Shown here: piece by piece, positions 8,248 to 20,259 of the stretch
Numbering within the stretch: position 1 is the stretch's first letter
Layout: each line of letters begins with the position of its first letter
Assembly (NCBI RefSeq): GCF_001571085.1
Contig: NZ_BCTC01000019.1
Span: forward strand, 1 to 64,000
DNA from: Azohydromonas lata NBRC 102462
Lineage (GTDB): Bacteria > Pseudomonadota > Gammaproteobacteria > Burkholderiales > Burkholderiaceae_C
Direction: 5' to 3'
DNA: 64,000 nucleotides
Position numbers and translations under genes: made by a program
The notes under the pieces: model-generated
Told to the model about the DNA's origin: nothing
The model's input: the letters and a program-made list of their open reading frames with translations, nothing else
Database searches by the model: none

Positions 8248-10113
8248 ATGATCCCACCCGGCTTCGTTCAGGAATTGCTGTCGCGCGTGGACCTCGTGGA
8301 GCTCGTCGGCCGCCAGGTCCAGCTCAAGAAAACCGGGGCCAACTACGTCGGCCTGTGCCCCTTCCACGGGGAGAAGAGCCCCAGCTTCACCGTCAGCCCA
8401 AGCAAGCAGTTCTATCACTGCTTCGGCTGCGGGGCCAACGGCGACGCCATCCGCTTTCTCACCGAGCAGCATGGGCTCGGCTTCGTCGAGGCCGTCAAGG
8501 ACCTGGCCCAGCAGGTGGGCCTGACCGTGCCGGAGGACGAGGCCGATCCGCGCCGCAAGGAGCTTGCCGCCCAACAGCGCGAGCACGAGGCCACGCTGGC
8601 CGACGTGCTTGGCCGCGCCGCGACGCACTACCGCAAGCAGCTCAAGGCCAGCCCGCGCGCCATCGACTACCTCAAGGGCCGCGGCCTCTCCGGCGAGATC
8701 GCCGCGCGCTTCGCGCTGGGCTACGCGCCGGACGGCTGGCGCGGCCTGGCCAGCGTGTTCCCGCGCTACGACGACCCGCTGCTGGCCGAGTCGGGGCTGG
8801 TCATCGTCCAGGGCGAGGACGGGCCGGAGCAAAAGCGCTACGACCGCTTCCGCGACCGCATCATGTTCCCCATACGCAGCGTCAAGGGCGAGGTCATCGC
8901 CTTCGGCGCGCGCGTGCTCGACAAGGGCGAGCCCAAGTACCTCAACTCGCCGGAGACGCCGCTGTTCCACAAGGGCCGCGAGCTCTACGGCCTCTATGAG
9001 GCGCGCGGCGCGCTGCGCGACAGCGGCTACGTGCTGGTCACCGAGGGCTACATGGACGTGGTGGCGCTGGCGCAGCTGGGCCTGCCCCACGCCGTGGCCA
9101 CGCTGGGCACGGCCTGCACGCCGGAGCACGTGGCCAAGCTGCTGCGCTTCACGGACCAGGTGGTGTTCAGCTTCGACGGCGACGCCGCCGGGCGCCGCGC
9201 CGCGGCGCGCGCGCTGGAGGCGGCGCTGCCGCATGCCACCGACACGCGCTCCTTCCGCTTCCTGTTCCTGCCGGCCGAGCACGACCCGGACTCCTTCGTG
9301 CGCGAGCACGGCAAGGAGGCCTTCGAGCAGGCCGTGGCGCAGGCGGTGCCGCTGTCGCAGCAGTTGTTGGAGCTGGCGGCGCAGGAGTGCGACCTCGCCA
9401 GCGTCGAGGGCCGCTCGCGCATGCTGGCGCAGGCCAAGCCGCTGTGGAGCGCCTTGCCAGAAGGCGCGCTGCGGCTGCAGCTGTTGGGCGAGCTGGCCCG
9501 CCGCGGCGCGCTGCCGGCCGACGAGCTCTCCGCGCTGTGGCAGGCGCAGCCGGCCTCGCGCGGCGCGGCGCGGCGCGAGCCGGGTGCCGCCGCGGCGCCC
9601 GGGGTGGACAGGCCCGCGCCGGGCTTCAACCGCCCCCGGGCACCGGCGGCGCGGCGCAGCGGCGGCCGCGTCGCGCCCAAGCAGCGCGAGGACCGCGTGC
9701 TGCAACTGCTGCTGTCGCACGCCGACTGGTGGGACCAGCTCTCCCCGGCCGCGCACGACCTGCTGCACGGCCTGCCCGCGCCGCATGGCGCGCTGGTGGC
9801 CTGGCTGGAGCGCGAGCTGCACGAGCACGGCCCGCAGTCCTGGGCCGCGCTGCGCGTCGCCCTGGAGCAGGACCCGCTGGCCGAGGAGGCGCGCAACGCC
9901 CTGCCCGGCGACGAGCCCGGCGAGGAAGTGCTGGCCGACCTGGAAAGGCTGCTGGACGCGCTGCACCTCAAGGAAGTGCAGGCGCAGCTGGAGGAGCTGG
10001 CCGTGAGCCTGCCCGCCGACCCGGTGGCGCGCGAGCAGCACATGGGCCGCATCCGCGAGCTCACCGCGCTGAGCCAGGAGCTGCGCAAGCGCACCAGCGC
10101 TTCCAGCGCCTGA
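8248..10113 (+). CDS. dnaG: DNA primase
   Basis: RNA primer synthesis at the replication fork, working with the DnaB helicase (also encoded in this window at 31.5 kb). 621 aa, close to the usual 580-650. The N-terminal CHC2 zinc finger is intact: C37 and H40 (CPFHGEKSPSF), then C58 and C61 (HCFGCG). The catalytic TOPRIM core carries EGYMDVVAL near residue 265 and FDGDAAGRRAA near 310. The Pro/Arg-rich stretch at about 430-475 is a linker to the C-terminal DnaB-binding domain. It precedes rpoD, as in the macromolecular synthesis operon, but the gap to rpoD is 523 bases with its own promoter. Confidence 0.97.
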   Translation: MIPPGFVQELLSRVDLVELVGRQVQLKKTGANYVGLCPFHGEKSPSFTVSPSKQFYHCFGCGANGDAIRFLTEQHGLGFVEAVKDLAQQVGLTVPEDEADPRRKELAAQQREHEATLADVLGRAATHYRKQLKASPRAIDYLKGRGLSGEIAARFALGYAPDGWRGLASVFPRYDDPLLAESGLVIVQGEDGPEQKRYDRFRDRIMFPIRSVKGEVIAFGARVLDKGEPKYLNSPETPLFHKGRELYGLYEARGALRDSGYVLVTEGYMDVVALAQLGLPHAVATLGTACTPEHVAKLLRFTDQVVFSFDGDAAGRRAAARALEAALPHATDTRSFRFLFLPAEHDPDSFVREHGKEAFEQAVAQAVPLSQQLLELAAQECDLASVEGRSRMLAQAKPLWSALPEGALRLQLLGELARRGALPADELSALWQAQPASRGAARREPGAAAAPGVDRPAPGFNRPRAPAARRSGGRVAPKQREDRVLQLLLSHADWWDQLSPAAHDLLHGLPAPHGALVAWLERELHEHGPQSWAALRVALEQDPLAEEARNALPGDEPGEEVLADLERLLDALHLKEVQAQLEELAVSLPADPVAREQHMGRIRELTALSQELRKRTSASSA

Positions 10114-10636
10114 GCGCAGGCAATCGCCCTGGGAGCAGCAGGCGCCGACGCCGGCGCCATCCGTTTGCTCCCGCAGGCCCGCCGCAAGTGCCACGCACCC
10201 TCGCCCGCACGCCCGCCCCGCTGCATTTTCTGAAGCTTTTTCAAGTGCTTGGCTGAATGCCACTCAACTCTGGCGCGGTCCAGCCGAATAGGCTGCTGTC
10301 AGACACTTTTTTTGGCTTGACAAACACTTGACTTTTGACCTTCGACCCTACATGGGGGATAATTGAAGGTTCGTTATCAGCGGCAAGAGTGACAGCAGCG
10401 TCATTGGATACCGGATCCGGCCACCCGCGACACGGGGTTGAAACAACAGGCCATATTTCCGCCCAGGGCTGCGCTATTCCCGAAGTCCACGCGAGCTTGC
10501 CCGCCCGAGCCTTACCGACCGCGACGCACCAGACGTGCCGGCGCGTGCTTCGTGCTTTGCGCATGAGGCGCGCGCATGCCATGTGCTCGCCTCCGCGAGG
10601 CCGGACGTTTGACGCTTTCACCATCCGAGGAATTGC
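10114..10636. other. Intergenic region carrying the rpoD promoter and leader
   Basis: About 220 bases of dnaG 3' sequence are followed by a short AT-richer patch (10305-10370) that contains the sigma-70-type promoter listed separately. The 270 bases from there to the rpoD start would be an unusually long untranslated leader. No reading frame in it looks protein-like. Confidence 0.5.
10335..10363 (+). promoter_or_regulatory. Sigma-70-type promoter for rpoD
   Basis: TTGACC (10335-10340), a 17-base spacer, then GATAAT (10358-10363). Two further -35-like hexamers, TTGACA (10317-10322) and TTGACT (10328-10333), lie just upstream and hint at overlapping promoters. It is the only good promoter-like match between dnaG and rpoD. 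Confidence 0.65.
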
Positions 10637-12874
<2,238 letters not shown>

Positions 12875-12913
12875 GTCGGAAAAGCGGGCTGGCTTTGCCA
12901 GCCCTTGAAGTTG

Positions 12914-12948
12914 GCGACGGCCCCGGTAATCCCGGGGCCGTCGCTTTT
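12914..12948 (+). terminator. rpoD intrinsic terminator
   Basis: CGACGGCCCCGG (12915-12926) pairs with CCGGGGCCGTCG (12932-12943) over a 5-nt loop, followed shortly by TTTT (12945-12948). A smaller hairpin GGGCTGGC/GCCAGCCC (12887-12905) sits just before it. Confidence 0.88.
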
Positions 12949-12991
12949 GTGCGCCGGCCCCCGCAAGCGCGCGGCTAAACTGCCGTGGCCC

Positions 12992-13957
12992 ATGACCCGC
13001 ATCCTTGAACGTACCGTCCTGTTTGCCGACCTGCGCGGATCCACCGCGCTGTACGAGCGCTTGGGCAATGCCGCGGCCAGCACGCTGGTGACGGGTGCCG
13101 TGGGCCTGGTGGGCGAGTGCGTGGAGCGCGGCGGCGGCCACGTGGTCAAGACGCTGGGCGACGGGCTGATGGCGGTGTTCGAGCACACCGCCGCCGCCGT
13201 CGCCGCGGCCGACGCCATGCACGTGGCGCTGGACCGCCCGCCCCAGGGCAGCGGCGCGGCCACCGCCGCCGGCGTGGCTTCCGGCGCGCTCAAGCTGCAG
13301 GTGGCCATGGCACGCGGCGAGGTCGTGGAGATCGACAGCGACTGCTTCGGCGACGCCGTCAACGTCGCCGCGCGGCTGCTGGACCATGCCGGCGACAACG
13401 AGACCCTGGTCACCGTGGACGTGCTGGCCGGCCTGCAGCCCGTGCAGCAGACGCGCTTTCGCGCCCTGGACCGGCTGCAGTTGCGCGGCCGTGCCGAGCC
13501 CGTGCAGGTGCACCTGCTGCAAGGCCGCGCCGCGGCCACGGACGGCGCGGCCACGCAGTTCGGCGACGCCGTGGCCCTGCCCGGCGAGCCCGAGGCGCTG
13601 CGCCTGGTGTGGCGCGGCCAGGAGCGGATTTTTGCCACCTCCCAATTCCCGCTGGTGCTGGGCCGCAGCCCGCAGGCCGGCTGCTGCATAGACGACTCCC
13701 GCGTCTCGCGCTCGCATGCGCGCATCGACTGGCACGGCGGCGCCTTCCAGTTCACGGACCTGAGCTTCAACGGCAGCTTCGTGCGCTTCGCCCACGACCG
13801 CGCCGTGCTCAGCCTGCGCCGCGGCAGTTGCACGCTGCACGGCCGCGGCGAGATCGGCTTGGGCGTGCCGCCCGGGGACGTGCGCGCGCCCGTGCTGCGC
13901 TTTGAAGTCCTGCGCCTGGGCAACAACCGGCTGCCGCCCGAGCCCGCCACGGCCTGA
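12992..13957 (+). CDS. Class III adenylate/guanylate cyclase with FHA domain
   Basis: A 321-aa soluble protein. Residues 5-175 are a class III nucleotide cyclase domain with its metal-binding aspartates D13 (FADLRGST) and D57 (KTLGDG), a putative purine-selecting K53, and the transition-state pair N124 and R128 ([10 protein letters not shown]). It therefore looks catalytically competent, with adenylate more likely than guanylate. Residues about 205-315 are a forkhead-associated domain: G224-R225 at the first turn, S239-R-S-H242, and N260-G261. It may bind a phosphothreonine partner and link Ser/Thr phosphorylation to cyclic nucleotide signalling. No transmembrane segment is seen. The ATG at 12992 follows the rpoD terminator. 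No kinase or phosphatase lies next to it. Confidence 0.87.
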   Translation: MTRILERTVLFADLRGSTALYERLGNAAASTLVTGAVGLVGECVERGGGHVVKTLGDGLMAVFEHTAAAVAAADAMHVALDRPPQGSGAATAAGVASGALKLQVAMARGEVVEIDSDCFGDAVNVAARLLDHAGDNETLVTVDVLAGLQPVQQTRFRALDRLQLRGRAEPVQVHLLQGRAAATDGAATQFGDAVALPGEPEALRLVWRGQERIFATSQFPLVLGRSPQAGCCIDDSRVSRSHARIDWHGGAFQFTDLSFNGSFVRFAHDRAVLSLRRGSCTLHGRGEIGLGVPPGDVRAPVLRFEVLRLGNNRLPPEPATA

Positions 13958-14019
13958 AGCGCGCCCGGCGCGCGGCGGCCCTGCCCGCTCGGGACCAGGC
14001 CATCGGGGACAATTTGCGA

Positions 14020-15093
14020 ATGACCTCCACCGCTTCCTACCGGCACGGCACGGCCGAGCGCACCGCCGTGCTGCTCGTCAACCTGGGCACGCCTGACGAG
14101 CCCACTCCCGCGGCGCTGCGCCGCTACCTGGCCGAGTTCCTGGGCGATCCGCGCGTGGTGGAGATCCCGCGCGCGGCCTGGCTGCCCATACTGCACGGCG
14201 TCATCCTGCGCGTACGCCCGCCCAAGTCGGCCGCCAAGTACGCCAGCATCTGGACGCCGCAGGGCTCGCCCCTGGCGGTGTGGACGCAGCGCCAGGCCGA
14301 AGGGCTGCGCCAGCGGCTGCCGGACACGGTGCTGGTGCGCCACGCCATGCGCTACGGCAACCCGGCCCTGCCGCAGGTGCTGGACGAGCTCACCGCCGCC
14401 GGTGCCACGCGCGTGCTGGTACTGCCGCTGTACCCGCAGTACGCCGCCTCCACCACCGCCACGGCCAACGACGCGGTGGCGCGCTGGCTCTCGGCGCAGC
14501 GGCGCCAGCCGGAAATCCGCTTCGTCAACCACTACCCCGACGATGCCGGCTACATCGGCGCGCTGGCTGCGCAGGTGCGCGCGCACTGGCAGCAGCACGG
14601 GCGCGGCGAGAAGCTCGTCATGAGCTTCCACGGCGTTCCCAAGCGCACGCTGGAGCTGGGCGACCCCTACCACTGCGAATGCCACAAGACGGCGCGGCTG
14701 CTGGCGCAGCAACTGGGCCTGGCCAAGGACGAGTGGCTGGTGACCTTCCAGAGCCGCTTCGGCAAGGCCGAGTGGCTGAAGCCCTACACCGAGCCCACGC
14801 TGGTGCAACTGGCACGCGGCGGCCTGAAGCGCGTGGACGTCATGTGCCCCGGCTTCCCGGCCGACTGCCTGGAAACGCTGGAGGAAATCAACATGGAGGT
14901 GCGCGCCGCCTTCGTCCAGGCCGGCGGACGGGAGTACCACTACATCCCCTGCCTCAACGACGCGCCGGCCTGGCTGGACGCGCTGGCCGACCTGGCGCGG
15001 CGCCACCTGCAGGGCTGGCCGGTGGACGCGGCCCCGGCGGCCGAGCTGGCGCGCCAGCGCGAGCGGGCGCTGGCCTTGGGCGCGGCGGCCTGA
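14020..15093 (+). CDS. hemH: Ferrochelatase
   Basis: Inserts Fe(2+) into protoporphyrin IX, the last step of protoheme synthesis, at the inner face of the membrane. 357 aa, normal for proteobacterial HemH. Visible family motifs are [11 protein letters not shown] at the N-terminus, the active-site His in [18 protein letters not shown], and [19 protein letters not shown]. The ATG at 14020 is preferred to TTG 14014, which adds only two codons. It stands 62 bases downstream of the cyclase gene and ends in a hairpin shared with the convergent porin gene. Confidence 0.96.
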   Translation: MTSTASYRHGTAERTAVLLVNLGTPDEPTPAALRRYLAEFLGDPRVVEIPRAAWLPILHGVILRVRPPKSAAKYASIWTPQGSPLAVWTQRQAEGLRQRLPDTVLVRHAMRYGNPALPQVLDELTAAGATRVLVLPLYPQYAASTTATANDAVARWLSAQRRQPEIRFVNHYPDDAGYIGALAAQVRAHWQQHGRGEKLVMSFHGVPKRTLELGDPYHCECHKTARLLAQQLGLAKDEWLVTFQSRFGKAEWLKPYTEPTLVQLARGGLKRVDVMCPGFPADCLETLEEINMEVRAAFVQAGGREYHYIPCLNDAPAWLDALADLARRHLQGWPVDAAPAAELARQRERALALGAAA

Positions 15094-15102
15094 AAAGCGA
15101 GA

Positions 15103-15137
15103 AGGCCGCCGGGCAACGGGGGTTGCCGCGGCGGCCT
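15103..15137. terminator. Hairpin between convergent hemH and porin genes
   Basis: AGGCCGCC (15103-15110) pairs with GGCGGCCT (15130-15137), extended by inner GGGCAAC/GTTGCC pairing. A second inverted repeat, CTCCCGGC/GCCGGGAG, lies at 15170-15191. T-runs are lacking, so termination strength is uncertain. Confidence 0.5.
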
Positions 15138-15204
15138 GGTGCCGGCGCAGGCCGGCATGGGCCGGCAGCCTCCCGGCACCAGGCCGGGAGGGCGCGCAAT
15201 GCGC

Positions 15205-16299
15205 TTAGAAGCGGTGCTGCACGCCGACCATGGCGCCGGTCTGGGTGTCGCTGAAGCCGGTCACGCCCTCGGTGCTGCCGCTGCGGGTCAGGCCGACGAA
15301 CTGGTCGTTCTTGGCGCGGGCGTGGGCGGCCACGGCGTAGAGGTCCGTGCGCTTGGACAGCGCATATTTGGCGCGGAAGACGAACATCGTCGGATCGGCC
15401 TCGGGGCCGGTGGCCACGTCCTTGACGTTGACGCGGTACACGGCGGCGGTCAGGCCCAGCGCCGGGGTGGCCTGGTAGTTGACGCCGGCCCACCAGGTGT
15501 CGCCGCGCAGGTCCACCGCCGCGGCAGCGGCGAGGTTCTTCTTGTAATAGCGATAGGCCCCCTTGAGCGACCAGGTGTCGTTCAGGGCATAGCCCACGCC
15601 CAGTTGGGCCACGGTGGTCTTGTCGTGGCCGGTGGCGGTGGACAGGCCGTTGGTGCGCTCGTAGGTGGCGGCGGTGCTGAAGGGACCGGCCGCGTAGCCC
15701 AGGCCCAGCATCACGGTGGAGCCGTCGGAGGCGCCCGTGGTCTGCTCGCCGAAGGCGTAGGTCGCGCCGACCTTCACGCCGCTGAACGTGCCCTGGTACT
15801 TGACGAGGTTGCTGGCGCCCGTGGTCATGCCGTACTTGTTGACGGGCGTGCCGGTGGTGGCGTTGACCGGGGTGCCGTGGCCCGTGGTGGCCCAGGAGTA
15901 GGCCGGCGCGTAGCCCATGGGATCGAAGGGCAGGATGAAGTCGTAGGCCGTGGTGTAGGAGCGGCCGGCGATGACGCGGCCGAAGCCGCCTTCCAGGCCC
16001 ACGTTGGCCTGGCGGCCGAACAGGTTGCCGTCGGACTTGCCTTCGTCGATGAAGAGGCCACCTTCGAGCTGGAAGATGGCCTTGAGGCCGCCGCCCAGGT
16101 CCTCGGAGCCGCGCAGGCCGAAGCGCGAGGTGTTCATGCCGCCGGAGGTCAGCCGCGTGACCTTGCCGCCCGTGGCCGAGGCGTGGTTGACGACTTCCAC
16201 GCCGGCATCGACCAGGCCGTAGAGCTGGACGTTGGTGGACTGGGCCTGCACGGCGGCCGCGGCGGGCAGCGCGGCCAGCACGATGGCGAGTTTCTTCAT
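15205..16299 (-). CDS. Outer-membrane porin, Gram-negative OmpC-like family
   Basis: Trimeric 16-stranded beta-barrel porin of the Burkholderiales type (364 aa). It has a signal peptide (MKKLAIVLAALPAAAAVQA, cleaved before Q20), the family start VQLYGLVDAGVEVVN, the GLRGSEDLGGGLKAIFQLE block, the AFVG-like GRQANVGLEGGFG, and a C-terminal aromatic residue (GVQHRF) read by the BAM machinery. BamA is encoded elsewhere in the window. The family is known to allow passive entry of small anionic solutes. The adjacent tctCBA carboxylate transporter makes a role in uptake of the same substrates plausible, which is inference. GGAGATACCCC precedes the ATG. Confidence 0.94.
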   Translation of the reverse strand: MKKLAIVLAALPAAAAVQAQSTNVQLYGLVDAGVEVVNHASATGGKVTRLTSGGMNTSRFGLRGSEDLGGGLKAIFQLEGGLFIDEGKSDGNLFGRQANVGLEGGFGRVIAGRSYTTAYDFILPFDPMGYAPAYSWATTGHGTPVNATTGTPVNKYGMTTGASNLVKYQGTFSGVKVGATYAFGEQTTGASDGSTVMLGLGYAAGPFSTAATYERTNGLSTATGHDKTTVAQLGVGYALNDTWSLKGAYRYYKKNLAAAAAVDLRGDTWWAGVNYQATPALGLTAAVYRVNVKDVATGPEADPTMFVFRAKYALSKRTDLYAVAAHARAKNDQFVGLTRSGSTEGVTGFSDTQTGAMVGVQHRF

Positions 16300-16457
16300 G
16301 GGGTATCTCCTCTTGGTGATGAACTGCCCCGGGCCGCCGTTTCGGCTGGGTCCGGGCTTGTTGTTTCACGCCGCCGGCCTTGCCACCGGCGGCGCGAACC
16401 CGGCCGCGAAGCAGCCCGATGAAGGGCCGCGCGCGGCATGAGTCGGATGAACGGGAA

Positions 16458-16481
16458 GCGGCTTCCTGTCGAGGAAGCCGC
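16458..16481 (-). terminator. Hairpin downstream of tctA
   Basis: GCGGCTTCCT and AGGAAGCCGC form a perfect 10-bp stem with a GTCG loop, just after the tctA stop. The following minus-strand bases are only weakly T-rich, so this may be a partial terminator or 3' protecting structure. Confidence 0.55.
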
Positions 16482-16491
16482 GGGTGGCGCG

Positions 16492-18015
16492 TCAGCCGTG
16501 CGGGATGGGCGCGGGCGTGCGCGGGCCGCTCTTCATGCGGCGGCGCCAGGCCATGAAGCGCGGCAGCACCAGCACCGCCACCACGACCGCCAGCAGCGTG
16601 GCCGACATGGGGCGCTGCACCAGCACGCTCCAGTGGCCTTCGCCAATGGACAGGGCGTTGCGCAACTGCGCTTCGGCCAGCGGGCCCAGGATCATGCCCA
16701 CCACCACCGGTGCGGTGGGGAAGTCGAAGCGGCGCATCACCACGCCCAGGATGCCGATGGCGTAGAGCAGCACCAGGTCGAACGCGGACTGGCGCATGCC
16801 GTACACGCCCACCGTGGCGAAGATCAGGATGCCGGCGTAGAGCTGCGGCTTCGGGACCTTGAGCAGCTTCACCCAGAAGCCCACCAGCGGCAGGTTCAGG
16901 ATCAGCAGCATCACGTTGCCGATGTAGAGCGAGGCGATCAGCGCCCACACCAGCGCGGCGTTGTTGTCGAAGAGCTGCGGCCCGGGCTGTATGCCGTAGT
17001 TCTGGAAGGCGCCCAACAGGATGGCGGCCGTGTTGGACGTGGGGATGCCCAGCGTCAGCAGCGGAATGAGCGTGGCGGTGATGGCGGCGTTGTTGGCCGC
17101 CTCGGGGCCGGCCACGCCCTCGATGGCACCGGTGCTCCCGAACTCTTCCTTGTGCTTGGAGAGCTTCTTCTCCGTGGCGTAGCTCAGGAAGGTCGGAATC
17201 TCGCTGCCGCCGGCCGGGATGGTGCCGAAGGGAAAGCCGATGAAGGTGGCGCGCAGCCAGGCGGGCCAGGAGCGGCGCCACTCGTCGCGCGTCATGTGCA
17301 CGCGGCTGAGCTTGTTCTGCGTCTCCTGCGTCTTGCCCTCGTAGAGCACGGCGTAGAGGCACTCGGCCACGGCGAACAGGCCCACCGCGATCAGCACCAC
17401 TTCCAGCCCGTCCATGAGCTCGGGCATGCCCGCCGTGTAGCGCGCCTGGCCCGTGATCTGGTCGATGCCCACCAGGCCCATGGCCAGGCCGATGAAGAGC
17501 GCCGTCAGGCCGCGCACCGTGCTCTTGCCCAGCACCGCGGTCACGGTGCAGAAGGCCAGCACCATCAGCATGAAGTACTCGGGCGGCCCAAGCAGCACCG
17601 CGTACTTCGCCACCAGCGGCGCGCAGAAGGTCACCAGCACCGTGGCGATGGTGCCCGCCACGAAGGAGCCTATGGCCGCCGTGGCCAGCGCGGCGCCCGC
17701 ACGGCCGCTGCGCGCCATCTTGTTGCCTTCCATGGCCGTGACCATGGAGCCGGCCTCGCCCGGCGTGTTGAGCAGGATGGACGTGGTCGAGCCGCCGTAC
17801 ATCGCGCCGTAGTAGATGCCGGCGAAGAAGATCATGGACGCCGTCGGGTCCACCTTGAGCGTGATGGGCAGCAGCATGGCCACCGCCGTGGCCGGGCCGA
17901 TGCCAGGCAGCACGCCCACGGCCGTGCCGATGGTGCAGCCCACCAGCGCCCACAACAGGTTCACCGGCGTGCCGGCGGTGGCAAAGCCCTGCAGCAGGGC
18001 ATTCAAGATATCCAT
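16492..18015 (-). CDS. tctA: Tripartite tricarboxylate transporter, large permease TctA
   Basis: Large membrane subunit (507 aa, normal size) of a TTT-family secondary importer driven by ion gradients, typically for citrate or other carboxylates. It is strongly hydrophobic with about 11-12 membrane segments. Family hallmarks are [20 protein letters not shown] near residues 38-57, the repeat-related [20 protein letters not shown], and [15 protein letters not shown] in the middle. It abuts tctB (stop and start adjacent at 18015/18016) in the order tctC-tctB-tctA. Confidence 0.95.
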   Translation of the reverse strand: MDILNALLQGFATAGTPVNLLWALVGCTIGTAVGVLPGIGPATAVAMLLPITLKVDPTASMIFFAGIYYGAMYGGSTTSILLNTPGEAGSMVTAMEGNKMARSGRAGAALATAAIGSFVAGTIATVLVTFCAPLVAKYAVLLGPPEYFMLMVLAFCTVTAVLGKSTVRGLTALFIGLAMGLVGIDQITGQARYTAGMPELMDGLEVVLIAVGLFAVAECLYAVLYEGKTQETQNKLSRVHMTRDEWRRSWPAWLRATFIGFPFGTIPAGGSEIPTFLSYATEKKLSKHKEEFGSTGAIEGVAGPEAANNAAITATLIPLLTLGIPTSNTAAILLGAFQNYGIQPGPQLFDNNAALVWALIASLYIGNVMLLILNLPLVGFWVKLLKVPKPQLYAGILIFATVGVYGMRQSAFDLVLLYAIGILGVVMRRFDFPTAPVVVGMILGPLAEAQLRNALSIGEGHWSVLVQRPMSATLLAVVVAVLVLPRFMAWRRRMKSGPRTPAPIPHG

Positions 18016-18516
18016 TTACAGCCACCCCGTGCCGGTGAGCCCCGGCAGGTTGATTGCAAGACCCTGCGTGAACATCCAGTACACCGGCGCGGCAATGGCC
18101 AGGCCGACGAGGAAGTCCTTCACGAAGGAAAGCGGCGAGCGGTCGGTGCGCCCTTGCGCCGACTTGAAGCCACGCACGGCCAGCATGAAGCACAGCGCAC
18201 AGCTCAGGATGAAGCCCACGCGCTCGATGAGCGCCGCGTTGGCCAGCAGCCCGGCCGACACCCACACAAAGCCGCCCCAGAAGCCGCCCTCCTCGTCGTC
18301 GGCTTCCTCCATGTGCCGGAAGCCCCCCGTGGCCGCCTCGAACAGCAGCCAGCCGCCGCACAGCAGCAGCGCCACCGTGACCAGCCAGGGCAGGAAGTTG
18401 GGGCCGACGCCGGCATAGCCTGCGTCGGCCGGGATGCCCGAGGCCCCCCAGGCCAGCAGGCCACCGGCGGCCAGCGCCGCCAGGCCCACCAGCGTCTGTG
18501 CCGTGCGCTGGCTCAT
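18016..18516 (-). CDS. tctB: Tripartite tricarboxylate transporter, small permease TctB
   Basis: Small membrane subunit (166 aa) of the TTT transporter with four predicted membrane spans. TctB sequences are poorly conserved; the call rests on size, hydropathy (MSQRTAQTLVGLAALAAGGL and later GFILSCALCFML) and position between tctC and tctA. A charged stretch rich in Glu/Asp (MEEADDEEGG) forms the central loop. The start is one base after the tctC stop region, so the operon is tightly coupled. Confidence 0.92.
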   Translation of the reverse strand: MSQRTAQTLVGLAALAAGGLLAWGASGIPADAGYAGVGPNFLPWLVTVALLLCGGWLLFEAATGGFRHMEEADDEEGGFWGGFVWVSAGLLANAALIERVGFILSCALCFMLAVRGFKSAQGRTDRSPLSFVKDFLVGLAIAAPVYWMFTQGLAINLPGLTGTGWL

Positions 18517-18517
18517 G

Positions 18518-19480
18518 TCAGACCATCCCGGACTTGGCCATGATGGCGCGCAGGCTCGCGAACTCGTCGTCCACGAACTTGCCGAAGGCGTCGCCCGTGA
18601 GCAGCGCCGGCGTCCAGCCGTTGGTCTGCACCGCCTGCGTCCAGGCCGGCGCCTGCGTGGCCTTGGTGACCATGTCGATCAGCGCCTTGCGCTGCTCGGC
18701 CGTGATGCCGGGGGCGCCGTAGACGCCGCGCCAGTTGCTGATCACGACGTTGTAGCCCTGCTCCTTGAGCGTGGGCGCGTCCAGGCCCTTCAGGCGCTGC
18801 TCGGCCGTCACGGCGATGGGCTTCATCTTGCCGCCCTTGATGTACTCGCCGAACTCGGTGAGCGCGCTGCCGCCCACCGTGACGTTGCCGCCCAGGATGG
18901 CGGCCACCGCCTCGCCGCCCCCACGGAAGGCGACGTAGTTGATCTTGGTGGGATCGACACCGGCCTCGCGCGCCAGCATGGCCACGGCGATGTGCTCGGT
19001 GGAGCCGCGCGAGCCGCCGCCCCACTTGACGCTGCCCGGGTCCTTCTTCATCTGCTCGACGACGTCCTTCATGGACTTGAAGGGAGAATTGGCGGGCAGG
19101 ACGAAGACCTGCGATTCGCTGAGCAGCCGCGCCAGCGGCGTGGCCTGCGTGACGTTGACGGGAGGCTTGCCGGTGATGATGCCGCCGAGCATGACGGCGC
19201 CCATGACCATCAGCGCGTTCGGGTCGCCCTTGCTGGCATTGACGAACTGCGCCAGGCCGATGGCGCCGGCCGCGCCACCCTTGTTGTCATAGTTGACGGA
19301 CGATGCGGCACCCGCCTCCATCAAGGCCTTGCCCAGGGCGCGGCCGGTGGTGTCCCAGCCGCCGCCGGGGTTGGCGGGGATCATCATCTTGAGATTGGCA
19401 CCGGCGGCGCGGGCCGACAGCGGCAGCGCACCCACGGCGGCCAGCGCGGCCAGGGAACGCAGGAAAGTGTCTCGACGCAT
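18518..19480 (-). CDS. tctC: Bug-family periplasmic receptor TctC
   Basis: Extracytoplasmic solute receptor (320 aa) that hands a carboxylate to TctAB. It has a signal peptide of about 26 residues with twin Arg-like start (MRRDTFLRSLAALAAVGALP, AxA site ARA). Bug-family features include the PANPGGGWDTTGRALGKAL ligand-anchoring loop near residue 35 and VNYDNKGGAAGAIG. GGAGA precedes the ATG. It is the first gene of tctCBA, divergent from tctDE, the usual arrangement when TctD activates the transporter. Bug receptors are hugely amplified in Burkholderiales, so substrate is not predictable. Confidence 0.95.
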   Translation of the reverse strand: MRRDTFLRSLAALAAVGALPLSARAAGANLKMMIPANPGGGWDTTGRALGKALMEAGAASSVNYDNKGGAAGAIGLAQFVNASKGDPNALMVMGAVMLGGIITGKPPVNVTQATPLARLLSESQVFVLPANSPFKSMKDVVEQMKKDPGSVKWGGGSRGSTEHIAVAMLAREAGVDPTKINYVAFRGGGEAVAAILGGNVTVGGSALTEFGEYIKGGKMKPIAVTAEQRLKGLDAPTLKEQGYNVVISNWRGVYGAPGITAEQRKALIDMVTKATQAPAWTQAVQTNGWTPALLTGDAFGKFVDDEFASLRAIMAKSGMV

Positions 19481-19578
19481 GGATGTCTCCTTGTTGTCTT
19501 GAGGGCTGGGGGGATTCTTGAAATTGGCGCTGTCGATCGGCTGTCAAACACATCAGGGAAATTACGGAGCTGTAGCGC

Positions 19579-20259
19579 ATGAGATTGCTGCTGGTGGAAG
19601 ACGATGCGGCCATGCAGGCCGCCATGCAGCGCTCGCTGGAGCGCCGCGGCATCCAGGTGAGCACCTGCGGCGACGGCGCCCGCGCGCTGGAGCGCTGGCG
19701 CGCGGCGGTGCCCGACGCCGTGGTGCTGGACCTGTCGCTGCCCAACGTGGACGGGCTGCAGGTGCTGGCGCAGGCGCGCGCGGAAGGGCTGGACGCCCCG
19801 GTGCTCATCCTCACCGCGCGCGGCACGGTGGGCGACCGCGTGCTGGGCCTCAACACCGGCGCGGACGACTACATGGCCAAGCCTTTCGACCTGGACGAGC
19901 TGGAGGCACGTCTGCGCGCCCTGGTGCGCCGCCGCGGCGGGGGCAACGGCAGCGGCGCCGTGGAGCCGCCAAGCTGGTGCGGGCTGCGGGTGGATGCCGC
20001 CAGCGGCGCCGTCTACCACCTGGACAAGCCGCTGGAGCTGGCCCCGCGCGAGGCGGCGCTGCTGCGCGCGCTGCTGGGCAAGCCCGGGCACGCGGTGGCC
20101 AAGGAGCGGCTTTTCGACATCGTGTTCGCGGGCGACGCCGCGGTACAGCCGGAGGCCATAGAAGTCGTGGCCTACCGGCTGCGCAAGAAGCTGGGCGCCA
20201 CCGGCGTGCAGCTCGTGACGCTGCGCGGCCTGGGCTACTTGCTGCAGGCGCCGGCGTGA
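19579..20259 (+). CDS. tctD: OmpR-family response regulator, TctD-like
   Basis: Two-component regulator (226 aa). The receiver has acidic pocket E7-D8-D9, phospho-acceptor D51 (VVLDLSLPNVDGL), the conserved Thr in LILTARG and Lys in YMAKPFD. A C-terminal winged-helix DNA-binding domain follows (LAPREAALLRALLG, then VVAYRLRKKLG). It lies 98 bases from the divergent tctCBA operon, which it most likely controls in response to tricarboxylates, as TctD does in Salmonella and Pseudomonas relatives. Its stop overlaps the GTG start of the sensor kinase. Confidence 0.93.
   Translation: MRLLLVEDDAAMQAAMQRSLERRGIQVSTCGDGARALERWRAAVPDAVVLDLSLPNVDGLQVLAQARAEGLDAPVLILTARGTVGDRVLGLNTGADDYMAKPFDLDELEARLRALVRRRGGGNGSGAVEPPSWCGLRVDAASGAVYHLDKPLELAPREAALLRALLGKPGHAVAKERLFDIVFAGDAAVQPEAIEVVAYRLRKKLGATGVQLVTLRGLGYLLQAPA

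Noticed and set aside
12904-12928. Sigma-32-like CTTGAAGT and CCCCGGTA after rpoD
   Set aside because: The spacer is only 9 bases and the second element is part of the rpoD terminator stem.
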